Source: Podospora pseudocomata (taxonomy: Eukaryota > Ascomycota > Sordariomycetes > Sordariales > Podosporaceae). Taken from it: a stretch of DNA of 64,000 bases. The notes under the pieces are model-generated. The model made no database searches. It was not told where the DNA came from and saw nothing but the letters and a program-made list of their open reading frames with translations. Below are positions 1 through 10,182 of this stretch, piece after piece. Where the stretch lies: NCBI RefSeq assembly GCF_035222375.1, contig NW_026946364.1:310001-374000 (forward strand), in the 5' to 3' direction. Each line of letters begins with the position of its first letter. Positions within the stretch are counted from its first letter, which is position 1. The translations under genes and the position numbers were made by a program.

Positions 1-1341
1 TGTGAAAGACGGATCAAGTATGGCTTTCTTACAAGTCTTGCTTTGCCCTCCTGTGATTTTGTTGAGCCCATCAACATACTGGCTCATGAAGCTGAAAACC
101 TTCACCCGCCTTGCTATCCTCCATGTATGGTAGCGAGCGAAGTCGAAATAAGGTTCATAAAAGGAACCGCCGTGCCACAGATCGCATTGACGCTGCGAGC
201 TTATTTTTGCAAACCCTCATCTTGTTGACAGGTATACACATCCCGTTAATGGCCAAGGTAGCATAGGCAGAATGGGAAGCGAACCGCTTCTGCCGCGTTG
301 CGGTACCGCTCGCCAAGATACCATGAGGGCTTTTCGGCCCACCCAAGATCCAGCGAGAGCCAAGCTTTTTGGTGTTGAACTGGGGAGACCAGGGTCAGGG
401 GCCGCTTACTTGTTGTAAAAGTCCCAAATGGGAACTGTGTGCCGAGTGAATGTACACTTCAAAATGGGTCTGGGTGGTTATCTATATGGAGTTGGATGGA
501 GTTATCCGCCATCAAAAACATTTTGTTGGGATTTTGCTTGGAAATCTGTGACGGATGTCCGCGTTGCTCAAGACAGTCATGGTTTTTGTCGCCGAGTTGT
601 GTCAGGACTCAGATAGCTAACTCTCAATTGCTGACTCCTCCAAATTCTCCAACTTTCACATGCTGTGATTTAGTGCTCGGCCCTGCAGTACGGCGATTTC
701 TGCAAGAGGACACCCCCCATCACATCTACGCTATCCGAGCGCCGTTGCAAGATGGCTGCGACTCTGTTCTTGCTGCCCAATGGCATTCTCAACATGAAGA
801 TAGGTACTAATACTCGATGCCGGCAGTGTCAACTGTCAAGATGCGGGGTCGGGGAGGGAGGACTGCGGTGGCCGGTGTTCCAAGACGGTCCAGGAAGGTG
901 TACCAGGTTCGTCCGGACCAACGGGACTTGACGCCGCACCAAAAGTCACAGGACCTTCCGTCCACGGCCTGGCTCTTGCATGCGGCTGGTTCTTGATTTG
1001 GCACACTTCAGGTTTTTTTGAACTTGTGTTGGGATACGTCGGCCCGCCAGCACAGCGGCGGCGGGCTTCTGGTACAATTTGGGATCAACGTCCGCTACTG
1101 GCAGTTCAAATGACCCAAACAAACGCCTCAAGATGCAACCCTGCAAGCCACAAGCTGCCCGAGCTCGACGCTAAGCGTTACATCGCGAATGCGGGGAATG
1201 CCTGTCTTCCATGGACCCTGACGGCGTGGGGAAGACGCCATCGGTCTTGGCACTGTTGTAACTGTCTTCTCACCGTCTTACTACGGAGGATACGGACCGC
1301 GAGAACCACGATGGTGTCGGGCCGGGAGGGGAACCCAGAGA
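1..1341. other. intergenic, no supported gene
   Basis: Only short overlapping reading frames on both strands, none with a recognisable domain, plausible intron pattern or clear start context. The stretch lies upstream of the cutinase gene and its last few hundred bases probably hold that gene's promoter. I see no repeat structure. Confidence 0.5.
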
Positions 1342-1347
1342 TATAAA
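1342..1347 (+). promoter_or_regulatory. TATA-like box of the cutinase gene
   Basis: TATAAA lies about 180 nt upstream of the cutinase ATG at 1524 and is followed by a pyrimidine-rich leader, a usual arrangement for a strongly regulated fungal secreted-enzyme gene. The role is inferred from position only. Confidence 0.45.
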
Positions 1348-1523
1348 GATGTCGAGATACTGTCCTCCTTGTCCTGCCTGAACTCACCAAGCACCTCTCA
1401 GCTCCAGATCTTCAACTCCAGCCATCACCAGCCCTTTTTCGAGTCTCATTCACTTGAGTACTCAGTCTCCCCTTTGGTCAGCTCTCAGCTCCTCGTTCAA
1501 AGTCTCTCGACAAATCCATCAAC

Positions 1524-2306
1524 ATGCGTTTCCTCGCTACCGTCGCCGCCCTCACCGGCACTCTCGTCGCGGCTCTCCCGAGCCCTCTCGATGAGATTCG
1601 CACCCGGGAGCTTGTCGAGTCTCACCGCCAGACCATGGAGACCCTTGAGGCTCGTGGCTGGAAGTCGGGTGCTGGTGCGACTGCCAACGAACTGCTCGAT
1701 GGCGGCCCGTGCCCCAAGGTCATCTTCATCTACGCCCGCGGTTCCACCGAGGGTGGTAACCTTGTGAGTTTTGTCCTGTCTGTTTGCGAAGTGAACCATA
1801 GCTAACCAAGCCAAAAGGGATCTCTCGGCAGCCCAACTGGTGTCGCTCTCGACGCTGCCTTTGGCGAGGCCAACGTCTGGGTCCAGGGTGTTGGCGGTGC
1901 TTACTCCGCCGGGCTCCTCGACAACCTCCTCCCCGAGGGCACCACCACCGCCGCCATTAACGAGATGAAGAGCCTCCTCATCCGCGCCAACTCGCTCTGC
2001 CCCCGGGCCAAGATCGTCGCCGGTGGCTACAGCCAGGGTGCCGCCCTCGCCGGTGCCGCCATCTCCCAGAGCAGCGCCGCCATCCGCGAGCAGATCAAGG
2101 GTGTTGTCCTCTACGGCTGGACCAAGAACAAGCAGAACAACGGCAAGATCCCCAATTACCCTGCCGACCGTCTCAGGGTGTACTGCGAGAGCGGCGACTT
2201 GGTTTGCAACGGCTCGCTCATTGTTCTGCCTGCCCATGGCACCTATGCTGATGAGGCTGCTGATGAGGCGCCCAAGTTCCTGATCTCCAGGATCAATGCC
2301 AGCTAG
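1524..2306 (+). CDS. cutinase, secreted serine esterase
   Basis: Cutinase (CE5 family) hydrolyses ester bonds of plant cutin outside the cell. Two exons, 1524-1763 and 1818-2306, are separated by a 54-nt intron beginning GTGAGT and ending AAAAG, and give about 242 residues. Residues 1-18 form a hydrophobic signal peptide (MRFLATVAALTGTLVAALPS). The conserved start of the fold (GGPCPKVIFIYARGSTEGGN), the nucleophile elbow GYSQGAA, the catalytic Asp in the ESGDLVC segment and the His in PAHGTY are all present, so the enzyme looks complete. Four cysteines fit the usual two disulphides. Length and motif order match characterised fungal cutinases. The cutinase call is very safe; the polyester preference is not readable from sequence. 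Confidence 0.95.
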
Positions 2307-2732
2307 ATCAGGGGGTGGGAATGATGTGTGATGGATTGGCATATAGCATTGCATTTGTGTGGCGTTAGGGTTAGCAGCTTTATGATTGAATGACATTATG
2401 CGATTGGATTTAAACCGGAGCTGTGTCTGTGAAGGAAGTGTGTTTGCATTGTGTGTGAAGATGCGATGTCATAGTTCGACTGGGTGATATTGTTGACTCA
2501 CAAAGCGGGTGTGTTTGCTCCACAGGAATGTGGTAACTTGATCTCGCTGCTCAGTTTGGCTGCTCGTCTGTCTCTTCTTCACACAGCTACACACTAAACC
2601 CGACTCAACCATCTCTGCATTTTTCAGCATTTCCGACCACTCTCACTCGGCCAGCGAGCGGTGTTGAAATCTACACTCCCCTTTCTTACCTCATCTACGA
2701 TTTTCAGTAATCATCGAAAAGAAGCCGACACG
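2307..2732. other. intergenic between cutinase and C2H2 gene
   Basis: Holds the 3' region of the cutinase gene and the pyrimidine-rich leader of the next plus-strand gene. No gene seen. Confidence 0.5.
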
Positions 2733-3935
2733 ATGCAAAGGCAAAATTGGTGAGCACCTCTCTCCTCACTAAACCTTCCAACCTCCAAGTTCTACCGCAC
2801 CAGTTGAGAGATGGCTGACACTCATCAATGCTTTGTGTCAGGTCATTGTCAACAATGGAGTATCTACATCGAGCCAAGTTCGTGATGGACGACTGGCGTG
2901 CGCGAAGAGAGGTATCCGGTCAGTAAGTGGAATCCTTCCAGGCCAAAAGCCATGATCAGTAGTGGCAGTGTCTCATGGATGCCTTTCAGGTTGGTCCCCC
3001 AACCTGGGTCTGATGAGTATTTCGCCGAGTATCTCGAAGTAGTGCGGAGAACGATGGACCACCATGGTTTCAATGTCGACGCGCCACTAGTAGTCTCGAA
3101 CCCTCTGCCGGTAGACCCAGCCTTGGAATCCTCTGTTGATACCGCTTCCAAACCAGTCAACACCGCTCACGAACAGGTCGGCACCGCCCCCGAACCAGTC
3201 GAAAGCGCTCCCGAGCCAGTCAACCCCCCCGCGGCCTCAGCTTCCACCACCCAGGCTCCAGCTATCCAAGCTGCTGGCGATACCGATGGTGATGAGGAGT
3301 CTTTCCAGCCTGGAAGCCAACGGACCAAATGCCCCCGGGCCAACTGCACCACACTCATAGGTTCGGAAAAGTCATTGCAAACCCACATCACAAAGTAAGT
3401 GCAATACCTTTCCCAATAACACCGCTGTGTGAAACCCCCTATTAACGGACAGTCTCACAGTCAGCACACACCAAAGCCAGGAAGTTCGTGTTGGATCTGC
3501 CCAAAGACCTTCCGCAACGATTCCACCCTCAGGCAGCACTACGAAAATCACCACAAGCTTGACGGCGACGAGGTCAGAACAGCCATGGAAGCTTCGAAGG
3601 ATTTGGCATCGATAGACCCGCAGTGGCTGCAGCCCAGGTTTGAGGTGCAAGACCTCGTGCCGTCTTTACGGCAGGAAACCCTCAGGCTGAACAGACTGAA
3701 ACTGGAGACGACGAGCAGGTATCGGCAGATGGATGAGCAGTCAATGAATAGTTGTCTGGAGAGTTTCCGGCATGGGAAAATGTTTGAGGGGGAGACTGGT
3801 CTGCCTTCTCTGGAAGGGATGGGCCAGAGGGGGCTCATTAACGAGCTGATCAAGATTCGTGTAGAGACCCGTGCTTGGAAGAGGGACCTGGAAGAGCTAA
3901 AGAGGGTTGAAGCATTATACTCAGTATCTTGGTAG
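2733..3935 (+). CDS. C2H2-type zinc finger protein
   Basis: I read four exons: 2733-2749, 2842-2922, 2990-3394 and 3461-3935, about 325 residues. All three introns have GT...AG ends and restore a single frame. The third intron matters: it joins the first finger, C-x4-C-x12-H followed by ITNQH. A second finger follows directly (CWICPKTF, then R-x-H-x3-H). Between the N-terminal segment (LVPQPGSDEYFAEYLEVV) and the fingers there is a low-complexity Pro/Ala/Val stretch with repeated EPV units. The C-terminal half is charged and probably helical. Two tandem fingers suggest nucleic-acid binding in the nucleus, but no target can be named. No signal peptide or membrane segment. The first exon is tiny and is the least certain part. 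Confidence 0.72.
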
Positions 3936-4642
3936 CTTCCAGTGAGAAAGGTCTTTGCCAAGTGGAGGGGACAAAGCACGTGGTGGAATGGTCAATATCC
4001 CCCAAGATAGGGTATGTCGGCAGCTAGCTTTGTTAAGTAAAGAAACCTGAGTTGGCCATAATGCATGTTGCGTGAATTGTCCGCTAGACTTGCTCGCGAT
4101 AACGCCCCAAGTCATGGATTATAGGGGAAGCCTGTTGTTATTTGAACTGATGCCGCCCTGCCTTCTCGTCCCGCAAGTTCATCAAGACTGTCAGGCCTCC
4201 CTCCCTAAAGCCACACTGGGCCCATGGGCTCAGAGTAATAGCATGGGTCACCAACGATAGTCACATTGAATGGCGATATCAAGGCGCAATGAGAAAAGCC
4301 GTTCGTCAATCCACCAAGTGATGTATTACAATGAATAGTTCTTGCACGGCGGTCCGCCATTTTCCAACTCTCCCTCCATTCACCACTCCATGATAACCTG
4401 GACGCCGTGACCAAGAAGTACTGTTTTCGCGAAGAGAGTCAGCAAAGTGCATCATCAAGAGAAAAGCAGATTAAGATATCTTCTTACCATGCCAGCCATC
4501 CAGGCGACTTCCACAAGCCACAAGCTTGACACCCTTGCATCTGATTGATAGCCACCTTCCCTCTCCTTCTTGGCTGACAGTTCTCGAACGCAGAACTGCT
4601 CCCGGTACTTAGCTTGACGCCGCTGCTTTCTGTTGGTGAAGA
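3936..4642. other. intergenic, no supported gene
   Basis: Only short frames. A stretch near 4520-4560 resembles one near 4690-4720 (both read, on the minus strand, as INQM-like words before diverging), hinting at a small local duplication next to the broken gene at 4643. Confidence 0.4.
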
Positions 4643-5100
4643 TTAGAAAGGTCGAAGAAGATTCTTGCAACATAACCGGGCGTGAAATCCATAAGCCTGC
4701 ATCTGGTTGATCGCCACCTCCCAAGCCACCTCCTGAAGAGTCATAGCGGCGAGCTCCTTGCCCTGCGGAAGCTGAATTTCATGCCGCATGTACCCAAAGT
4801 AAATACTGTCCTCCTTGGCGCGATCCTTGATGGAAGCCTGCACAGACGCGGGGAGTGTGTTGACATAACGAACTGTCTCCTCACGGATGAGAGCGATGTA
4901 CCGCTCAAGCACATCGACGGAGACGCCAGGGCGAGGGCACAAGTTGTACAAGTGCGCCCAGCTCTCAGAGAAAGGCGAATGTTTAATTCAGCAATGGCCT
5001 GTCCGGACATGTTCGCCAGGTAGGCGATGTTGTCCTTTTGGAGGACAGAGAATCCCGGGCAGGGGTGAGCTCCAGGCCCAAAGAGCGTGAGCAGGCTCAA
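4643..5100 (-). pseudogene. unrecognised protein, frame-broken
   Basis: Two minus-strand frames abut and read like one protein. One, 5100 to about 4965, contains LTLFGPGAHPCPGFSVLQ and SGQAIAELN. The other, about 4966 to 4643, contains WAHLYNLCPRPGVSVDVLER and YFGYMRHEIQLPQGKELAA and ends in a stop at 4643. The switch falls near 4960-4968 with no obvious GT...AG pair, so it is either a frameshift or a missed exon junction. There is no ATG at the upstream end; the first in-frame ATG opens SGQAIAELN. I do not recognise the family. The amino-acid composition looks protein-like (regular charged and hydrophobic alternation), which is why I list it. It could be chance. Confidence 0.3.
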
Positions 5101-6419
5101 CGGTTGGTGTCGCTGGGTTGTGAAGAGGAGAGAGTTTGCCGAGAGAGGTCGACCGACCGCCTTGCGGCGAGGTGACTAGAAAGGGAGTTAGAATGAGTCT
5201 CGAAGGGGATATCGGGGAAGAGTGTTCGGTTGTGGAATGGAACACACCCTGTTGGGTGAGCAGCTGTCACCTTTTTTGAACCTGGTGAAGTTGGGGAGTG
5301 GGGAGAGGAAGACAGGAGAGAGAGAAAAGAGTAAAGCAAGCAGATTCTGCAGGCTGCGAGTTTGATGTCGCCCAAGCTGCAAGCCCTGAGACCCGTAATT
5401 GCCGGCCAGCCGGAGGCCGGCAGTAGTCAATTCTCGGCCCCGCTTAGGGTTAGGTGGGGCCGTTGTCGGGAGACAGGAATGGCCGGAGCTGCCCCGCCTG
5501 ACTCAGCATCCCTCCAGAGGCAAATTCAGCGCCGGGCGATGAGTCGAGGTAGGAAGCCTGCAATGTATGAGATTGTCTCCCCAGCCATGCTCCTCTTTGG
5601 TGAATCGTCCAGACGACTATACCGCCATGACCCCACATCTGCCGCTCTCATGTCCCCAGTTCTATTGACCAGGCTGCAGTTGTCAAAGAAGACAAACAAT
5701 TTCCCAAAGTTCTGGTCAATCAAATGCTCATGTCTATCCCCATGCACTGGCTTTCACTACCTGAGGGCCGCAGAAGAACAAGAACGAGGGCAAATCACCG
5801 AACACATCATGTCTCCTTGCTCACCATCATCTAGCCACAGGACTCTGTTCAGTATGCTAGAATGTTGAAAGTCTTTGACCTTAGAGGCCTTCAATGCATT
5901 TGCTGTAGGCGATCTTGCTTGATATGCTAGTCCACCAACTACATGAGCATTTCATGGAAAGGTCATAGGAAATAACTTAGTATAATGAAGAGTGTATATG
6001 GTTCAAGTTATTCCTAGTAGGGTATTATAATCATAGGAAGCTAGAAAACAATAACTAGTATGTTTCTCCAAAACTCTAGACATTCTAGATCTTGATTCCG
6101 TTCATGAAAGTGCCCAAGCATCAGATAAATGATCTTGATTAAAATGTGTCCCCGCCTTCTAGTTTGTACGGTCTCAGCTAACTACCAAGGTAGACCGTGT
6201 GAATTAGTATTCACTGAAGCCAGGGGAGCAACTGTATCTGAGGCAGTGCAAATTTTTTCTCTATCGTTGTGGTTGATCGCCGACTCTCTCGTCCCAACTT
6301 TCAAATACTATAAGTACTCCTTTCTGTCCTGTTTCTGAGACTCTTCTTTCCTGATAACTGCACTCTCTTAACTCTCGTCCGAATCTCAGATTACCCTCAG
6401 ATCCATCTCAACCGACAAT
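5101..6419. other. intergenic, AT-rich in second half
   Basis: A plus-strand frame at 5362-5868 has no ATG-led domain and unconvincing composition. From about 5870 to 6130 the sequence becomes AT-rich. The last 150 bases are the pyrimidine-rich leader of the next gene. No repeat or RNA gene seen. Confidence 0.45.
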
Positions 6420-7301
6420 ATGAAGGAAGAGGAAGGCTCGCAAAACCCCAACAATCTCCCAGTTATTCCCCCCCCGTCTAATAATGACAATCATGGAGCA
6501 CCACCTACTGCTGCTGCCTCCCTGAGGGCTTTGACAGCCTCTGTGGAGAGGCTCAGCGGTCATGTGGAGATCTTGAGCAGCCAAATCGCCACCTTGAGCA
6601 GCAGTATTGTCACCATGACCGCCAATATGGACAAGATGAGTGCCACCATGGAAAAGACCACCGACAATCTTTGGACGCTCAATGCAACAATTGACAAGGT
6701 TCACGGAAGCCTTGACAAGATGCTGAAAACGGTTCAGGAGCCAGGCCGGATTGGTACGGTGCAGGGCAATGGTAACGGCCAGCCTCAACTCACTCAGCAG
6801 CAACAAGCCACCCAGCAGCAAAAGGCTCGACAGGCGTCCCAGTTACGCACTCGCCAGCAGCAATATGCCCAGCAGCAGCTCTCACAGCAGCAGCTCTCCC
6901 AGCAGCAGTTCGCCCAGCAGCAGTTCGCCCAGCAGCAGTTCGCCCAGCAGCAGCGCGCGCCCATGAACTTTGCTGCCGAGCCTCTGCAACAGCCTTCCAT
7001 TCACACGCAGCAACCTCAAGGCTTCGCCACCACGCCTACCTTTGACTTCTGGAATGGGACCCAGATAGCCACCGCTTTTGGCCAGCAGAATCAGAATACT
7101 GCTTTCGGCGACGGACTCGCCGGAATCGCTCCCATGCGCTCCCACGCCAGGCACGTCAGCGGCCCCTTGCCATTTCCCCTCATGACCCAGGACCAGACTG
7201 GAGCTGCCGGTACAGATGACGTTTTCAACGGGTTCGCTCACCCACAGATCTTTGGCATGCCCGAAGATGTGGCCAAGAAGCGTCGTCGTGAGGACTACTG
7301 A
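6420..7301 (+). CDS. coiled-coil, glutamine-rich protein with repeats
   Basis: A single-exon frame of 293 residues from ATG at 6420. Order of parts: a short acidic/Pro-Asn N-terminus; a long heptad-like helix from about residue 35 to 105, rich in Leu, Ile, Met, Ser and Thr and fit to form a coiled coil; a glutamine-rich block from about residue 120 to 185; a Gly/Phe/Asn-rich region; and a basic end, KKRRRE, that looks like a nuclear localisation signal. Within the Gln block are six tandem 15-nt units (QQQLS, QQQFA or QQQRA) at 6870-6959. Such a layout is common in transcription-associated or RNA-granule proteins, but no named domain is visible. Role unknown; nuclear location is inferred. Confidence 0.75.
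   Translation: MKEEEGSQNPNNLPVIPPPSNNDNHGAPPTAAASLRALTASVERLSGHVEILSSQIATLSSSIVTMTANMDKMSATMEKTTDNLWTLNATIDKVHGSLDKMLKTVQEPGRIGTVQGNGNGQPQLTQQQQATQQQKARQASQLRTRQQQYAQQQLSQQQLSQQQFAQQQFAQQQFAQQQRAPMNFAAEPLQQPSIHTQQPQGFATTPTFDFWNGTQIATAFGQQNQNTAFGDGLAGIAPMRSHARHVSGPLPFPLMTQDQTGAAGTDDVFNGFAHPQIFGMPEDVAKKRRREDY
6870..6959 (+). repeat. 15-nt tandem repeat coding QQQ(F/L)(A/S)
   Basis: Six in-frame copies of a cagcagcag-plus-two-codon unit inside the glutamine-rich protein. The middle three copies are identical at the DNA level, suggesting recent slippage or unequal crossing over. Copy number is likely to vary between strains without breaking the frame. Confidence 0.85.
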
Positions 7302-7729
7302 TGATATTGTGAGTGAGTTGGAAAAGAAATATACCCGTGCTGAAATCGTGTGCTAACGGTTGTATCCTTTTAAAGGTATTTTGCTCATGCGCTTGGAAAC
7401 GATGCTGCGTCGGCTGATTCCCGTGCAAACCCGGGAGGAGCGCAGCAAGACACCGGCAGCAAGCGCAGCGAGCACAAATGTGATCTAGCAAGCATCGGGA
7501 GGGATTCGGGGCAAGCATTGAGGACAAAGGGAGTTAGGAGCAGGCACGGGTTGAGGCAGATGCTTTAGCCTCCTTTGAGCTATACAGCTTTTACAAGACT
7601 GGAAATATCACAGAGCATGTGTTCATTACCAGGCCAAGCATCATTCACTCACCCTCATGCAGTTTCATTGTGACTATAGCCAATTGGGGATTGACGTGCT
7701 TGAATTGTGAATATCAAAAACGACCCTCT
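7302..7729. other. intergenic between convergent genes
   Basis: 3' regions of the plus-strand coiled-coil gene and the minus-strand gene at 7730-8661. No gene seen. Confidence 0.45.
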
Positions 7730-8661
7730 TCATGACATGACGACCCGTAGCCCAAACTCTGAGCTCTCCACATACTTGACCACACACGCGTTCCATTTAT
7801 TTGCCCCCAGGATGTCAAAGACATGCGGCACGTACGTCAGTTGCGTCTTGTCCTCCACACCCAGTATCCCCCTCAGACATATCATCATCCTCCTCACCTC
7901 GCTACTGTCGTCAAAGTTCCTGTTGGACACCTGGATGAGCCAGTGTCCAGCTCTTGCACGCGAGCCTGGTTTGCATTCCACGCGGGACTCGTCTCCGAGG
8001 TTGTTGTTGAGTGTCTCACGGCAGACGGCTGACTAGACCTCATCCACCCGCTTGGCACCAACAGCGAAGAACAACTATTTGCCTCTGTTAGCTTACTTGC
8101 ACATCAAAGTAAAAAAAAGGAGTGTGGACATGCATGGCCACGAGTGACTCCATGCCTCCTCGCCAAGTCGATCAAATCTGTCGAAAGCCTTTTGATCAGG
8201 GACTCCGCCTGATCCCGCCCTTTCTTAGCCACGACCGCCTCAATGGCCTTTTCCGCACTGGCAACGATCTCGAGTCCCTCCTTCAAACAAGAAGGACTAT
8301 CACCTCCGCGTCCTGGAAGTTGAGTAGCATGCGGGTTGCGGATGATATACCAGTTAAAATTTGTGGCGGCTTGCTTTGACGGTCGACAGCGGTTGACGAA
8401 CTCTTCGACTGTCTCTTCTGACCAGTAGGTAACAAGAGGATTGCTGATATAAGGATTGACCTCTTCGTCTACATCCTTGGTAGAAAGCAGCGTGTAGCCC
8501 CCACCGACAGGAGAGATGATAGGCTGGCCACTGTACGGGGCTGCAACGGGGACGAAGTATTGATCCGGCATGTCGAATTTGTTGCCAGCATTGTCGTAGG
8601 AAAGAGACCATTCGTCAAATCTTATGAACTGATACTCGTCTGGGGATAGAGGTCGAGGCAT
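7730..8661 (-). pseudogene. unrecognised protein, probable in-frame stop
   Basis: The first exon runs from ATG at 8661 (start MPRPLSPDEYQFIRFDEWSL) to about 8130 and is convincingly protein-like. An intron with a CTAAC branch near 8085 and acceptor AATAG about 12 nt further on probably follows. The next exon reads LFFAVGAKRVDEV, meets TAG (plus-strand cta at 8033-8035), then continues in the same frame as SAVCRETLNNNLGDESR to a stop at 7730. The continuity on both sides of the TAG suggests a nonsense change in a once longer protein; alternatively the real protein ends at the TAG, or a second intron ends there. The intron donor is not clear (a GTCACT near 8147 keeps frame). No family recognised, no signal peptide or membrane span. 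Confidence 0.45.
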
Positions 8662-9062
8662 ATTGACTCGTGTTCAGCATACAGTTTGATGAGGTTTGGT
8701 GATATGGAGCAAAGGAAAAAACTGCAAAAAAAAGTTCTTCGGACTCGGGTGGGGCTTGAGATACTGGGGACGAGATGATAATGAAGCCAACTGTTGCTCT
8801 GGTATATATGCTCCTTTCTTGCGACAGTCTTTATGGGTATCCTCGATGTTCGGATGATAAAATGTGACAGTCATGATGGATAGAGGTAGTCATACCTTTC
8901 AGTCACAAACTCTTCCCGGTCTAGCCGATTGCTTGTTGGAGCTATGGAAATGTCATCAAAAACCATTGAGAGACTTTCTGTTGGTTGTCTGAAGTAGCTC
9001 CCTCATACGTTTATTTCCTTCCCTGACCCTAGCTACTCTAAGCTTTCTAGCCCACGCCAATG
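8662..9062. other. intergenic, no supported gene
   Basis: Upstream region of the minus-strand gene at 8661 and 3' flank of the deaminase-like locus. Nothing recognisable. Confidence 0.45.
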
Positions 9063-10182
9063 TCAGACACCCATGAGCCTCGTTCGCATCAAGATCCCGT
9101 GTTTTGTAATAAATACCTCCTCTTGATATGACCCTGAGGCGCCGCACCCATTCAGAACAGGTACCAAGTCCCGCACCTTGGCACCCTCCCATCTTCCTTC
9201 CTTGTTTGTCCAGAACACACGCTTGATGCCGACACTGCGCATGTAGTTGATACAGCGGTAGCATGGACGGGAGTTGGTGGCTCGCATTACGGGAGAGATT
9301 TCAGCGATGTTGGTAATGAGAATAGGGAGCTATTGTCAACTCGTCGTGAAGGCATCATGGTGATGAGGAGGGTGCATCAACGTCGACTAGCGGTGGCATG
9401 TCTAACGATCTGGAGTCGTCGACTTCCTCAGCCTTGATATGACCGGTGCCAGTGCCGTGGTGGGCTAATCTGACGACATAGACATCAGCGCCGATGAGCT
9501 TGGGGTGCTTTGTTCGCTGGCATACGTTGTCTTTGGCGTGGAATGGGGCATTCCTGGGTCGGAAAGTGTGACTGTTCTGAACGAGTACCTGATTAATAAC
9601 CTCCAATCATACTGCAACTAGACTGCATACCTTCAATTCGACAGAACTCCGGCCTACAACTCAACCTGTCCTTCTTTGCGTCTCTGTTATCTGCTCTCTT
9701 GCCGAGATCGTTGGGAATGTGCTGCTTTCCAAGCTTCTTCTTCGTCAATTCACTCTTGGACTTCTTGCATGATGGCTTGGTCTTGTCTTTCTCCTGGGCT
9801 ACGGTGTTTTGAACATAGCTCCAGCGCATGAAGCCGCATTGAACGTTGGACATGCTATCAGCGGCCGCCGTTCTCGTGCCATCAGGGCGGAGTGTATAGC
9901 CATCATCTCAGAATGCATGCTGATGCACCGGTTCCCCGTACTATCTCCGCCTATTTCGAAGGGCATGAACCCCGAGGTAGGCCTGTTGGGGGTAGTGTGA
10001 GGAGATGCGGCCTTACGAAGTGTTCCTGTCTTGAGAGCGTCGCCGTTAAAGCCATGGCGATAATCGTTGTAGCCCTGGCCCAGGATCTTTCCACCCTTCG
10101 CGACGATGGATCCGTGGCGGTACTAAAGCGGGGAGTTGGTGACCTGCTGAAGGCAAAGCTGCAGAAACTGGTCTCGCTTCAT
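9063..10182 (-). pseudogene. cytidine/dCMP deaminase-like protein, interrupted
   Basis: From ATG at 10182 the frame reads MKRDQFLQLCLQQ, meets TAG (plus-strand cta at 10123-10125) just before YRHGSIVAKGGKILGQGYND, and carries on through CISMHSEMMAIHSAL. The H-S-E there matches the zinc-binding H-[AC/S]-E of the cytidine/deoxycytidylate deaminase fold. The other half of the site, PCYRC, is in a separate exon at 9287-9063 (SRPCYRCINYMRSVGIKRVF) that ends in a normal stop. Between them lie a Lys-rich linker and at least one good intron (GTATGC...AATCAG near 9630-9585), but the frames cannot all be joined cleanly. The family would deaminate a cytosine or adenine nucleoside or nucleotide with zinc and water. 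Both zinc motifs survive, so the lesion may be recent or partly an assembly error. The TAG is the clearest defect. Confidence 0.5.

Noticed and set aside
439-810. 123-residue frame near the left end
   Set aside because: No ATG-led domain, poor composition and overlapping frames of equal length; treated as intergenic.
1497-2396. 299-residue minus-strand frame opposite the cutinase gene
   Set aside because: It is the antisense of a GC-rich coding exon with strong third-position bias; it has no domain and the sense strand encodes a clear cutinase.
5362-5868. 168-residue plus-strand frame
   Set aside because: No recognisable motif; begins in a region of mixed composition and runs into AT-rich DNA.
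6794-7000. Minus-strand Cys/Trp repeat frame (CCWANCCW)
   Set aside because: Produced solely by reading the CAG-rich glutamine repeat in antisense; not a metallothionein-like protein.
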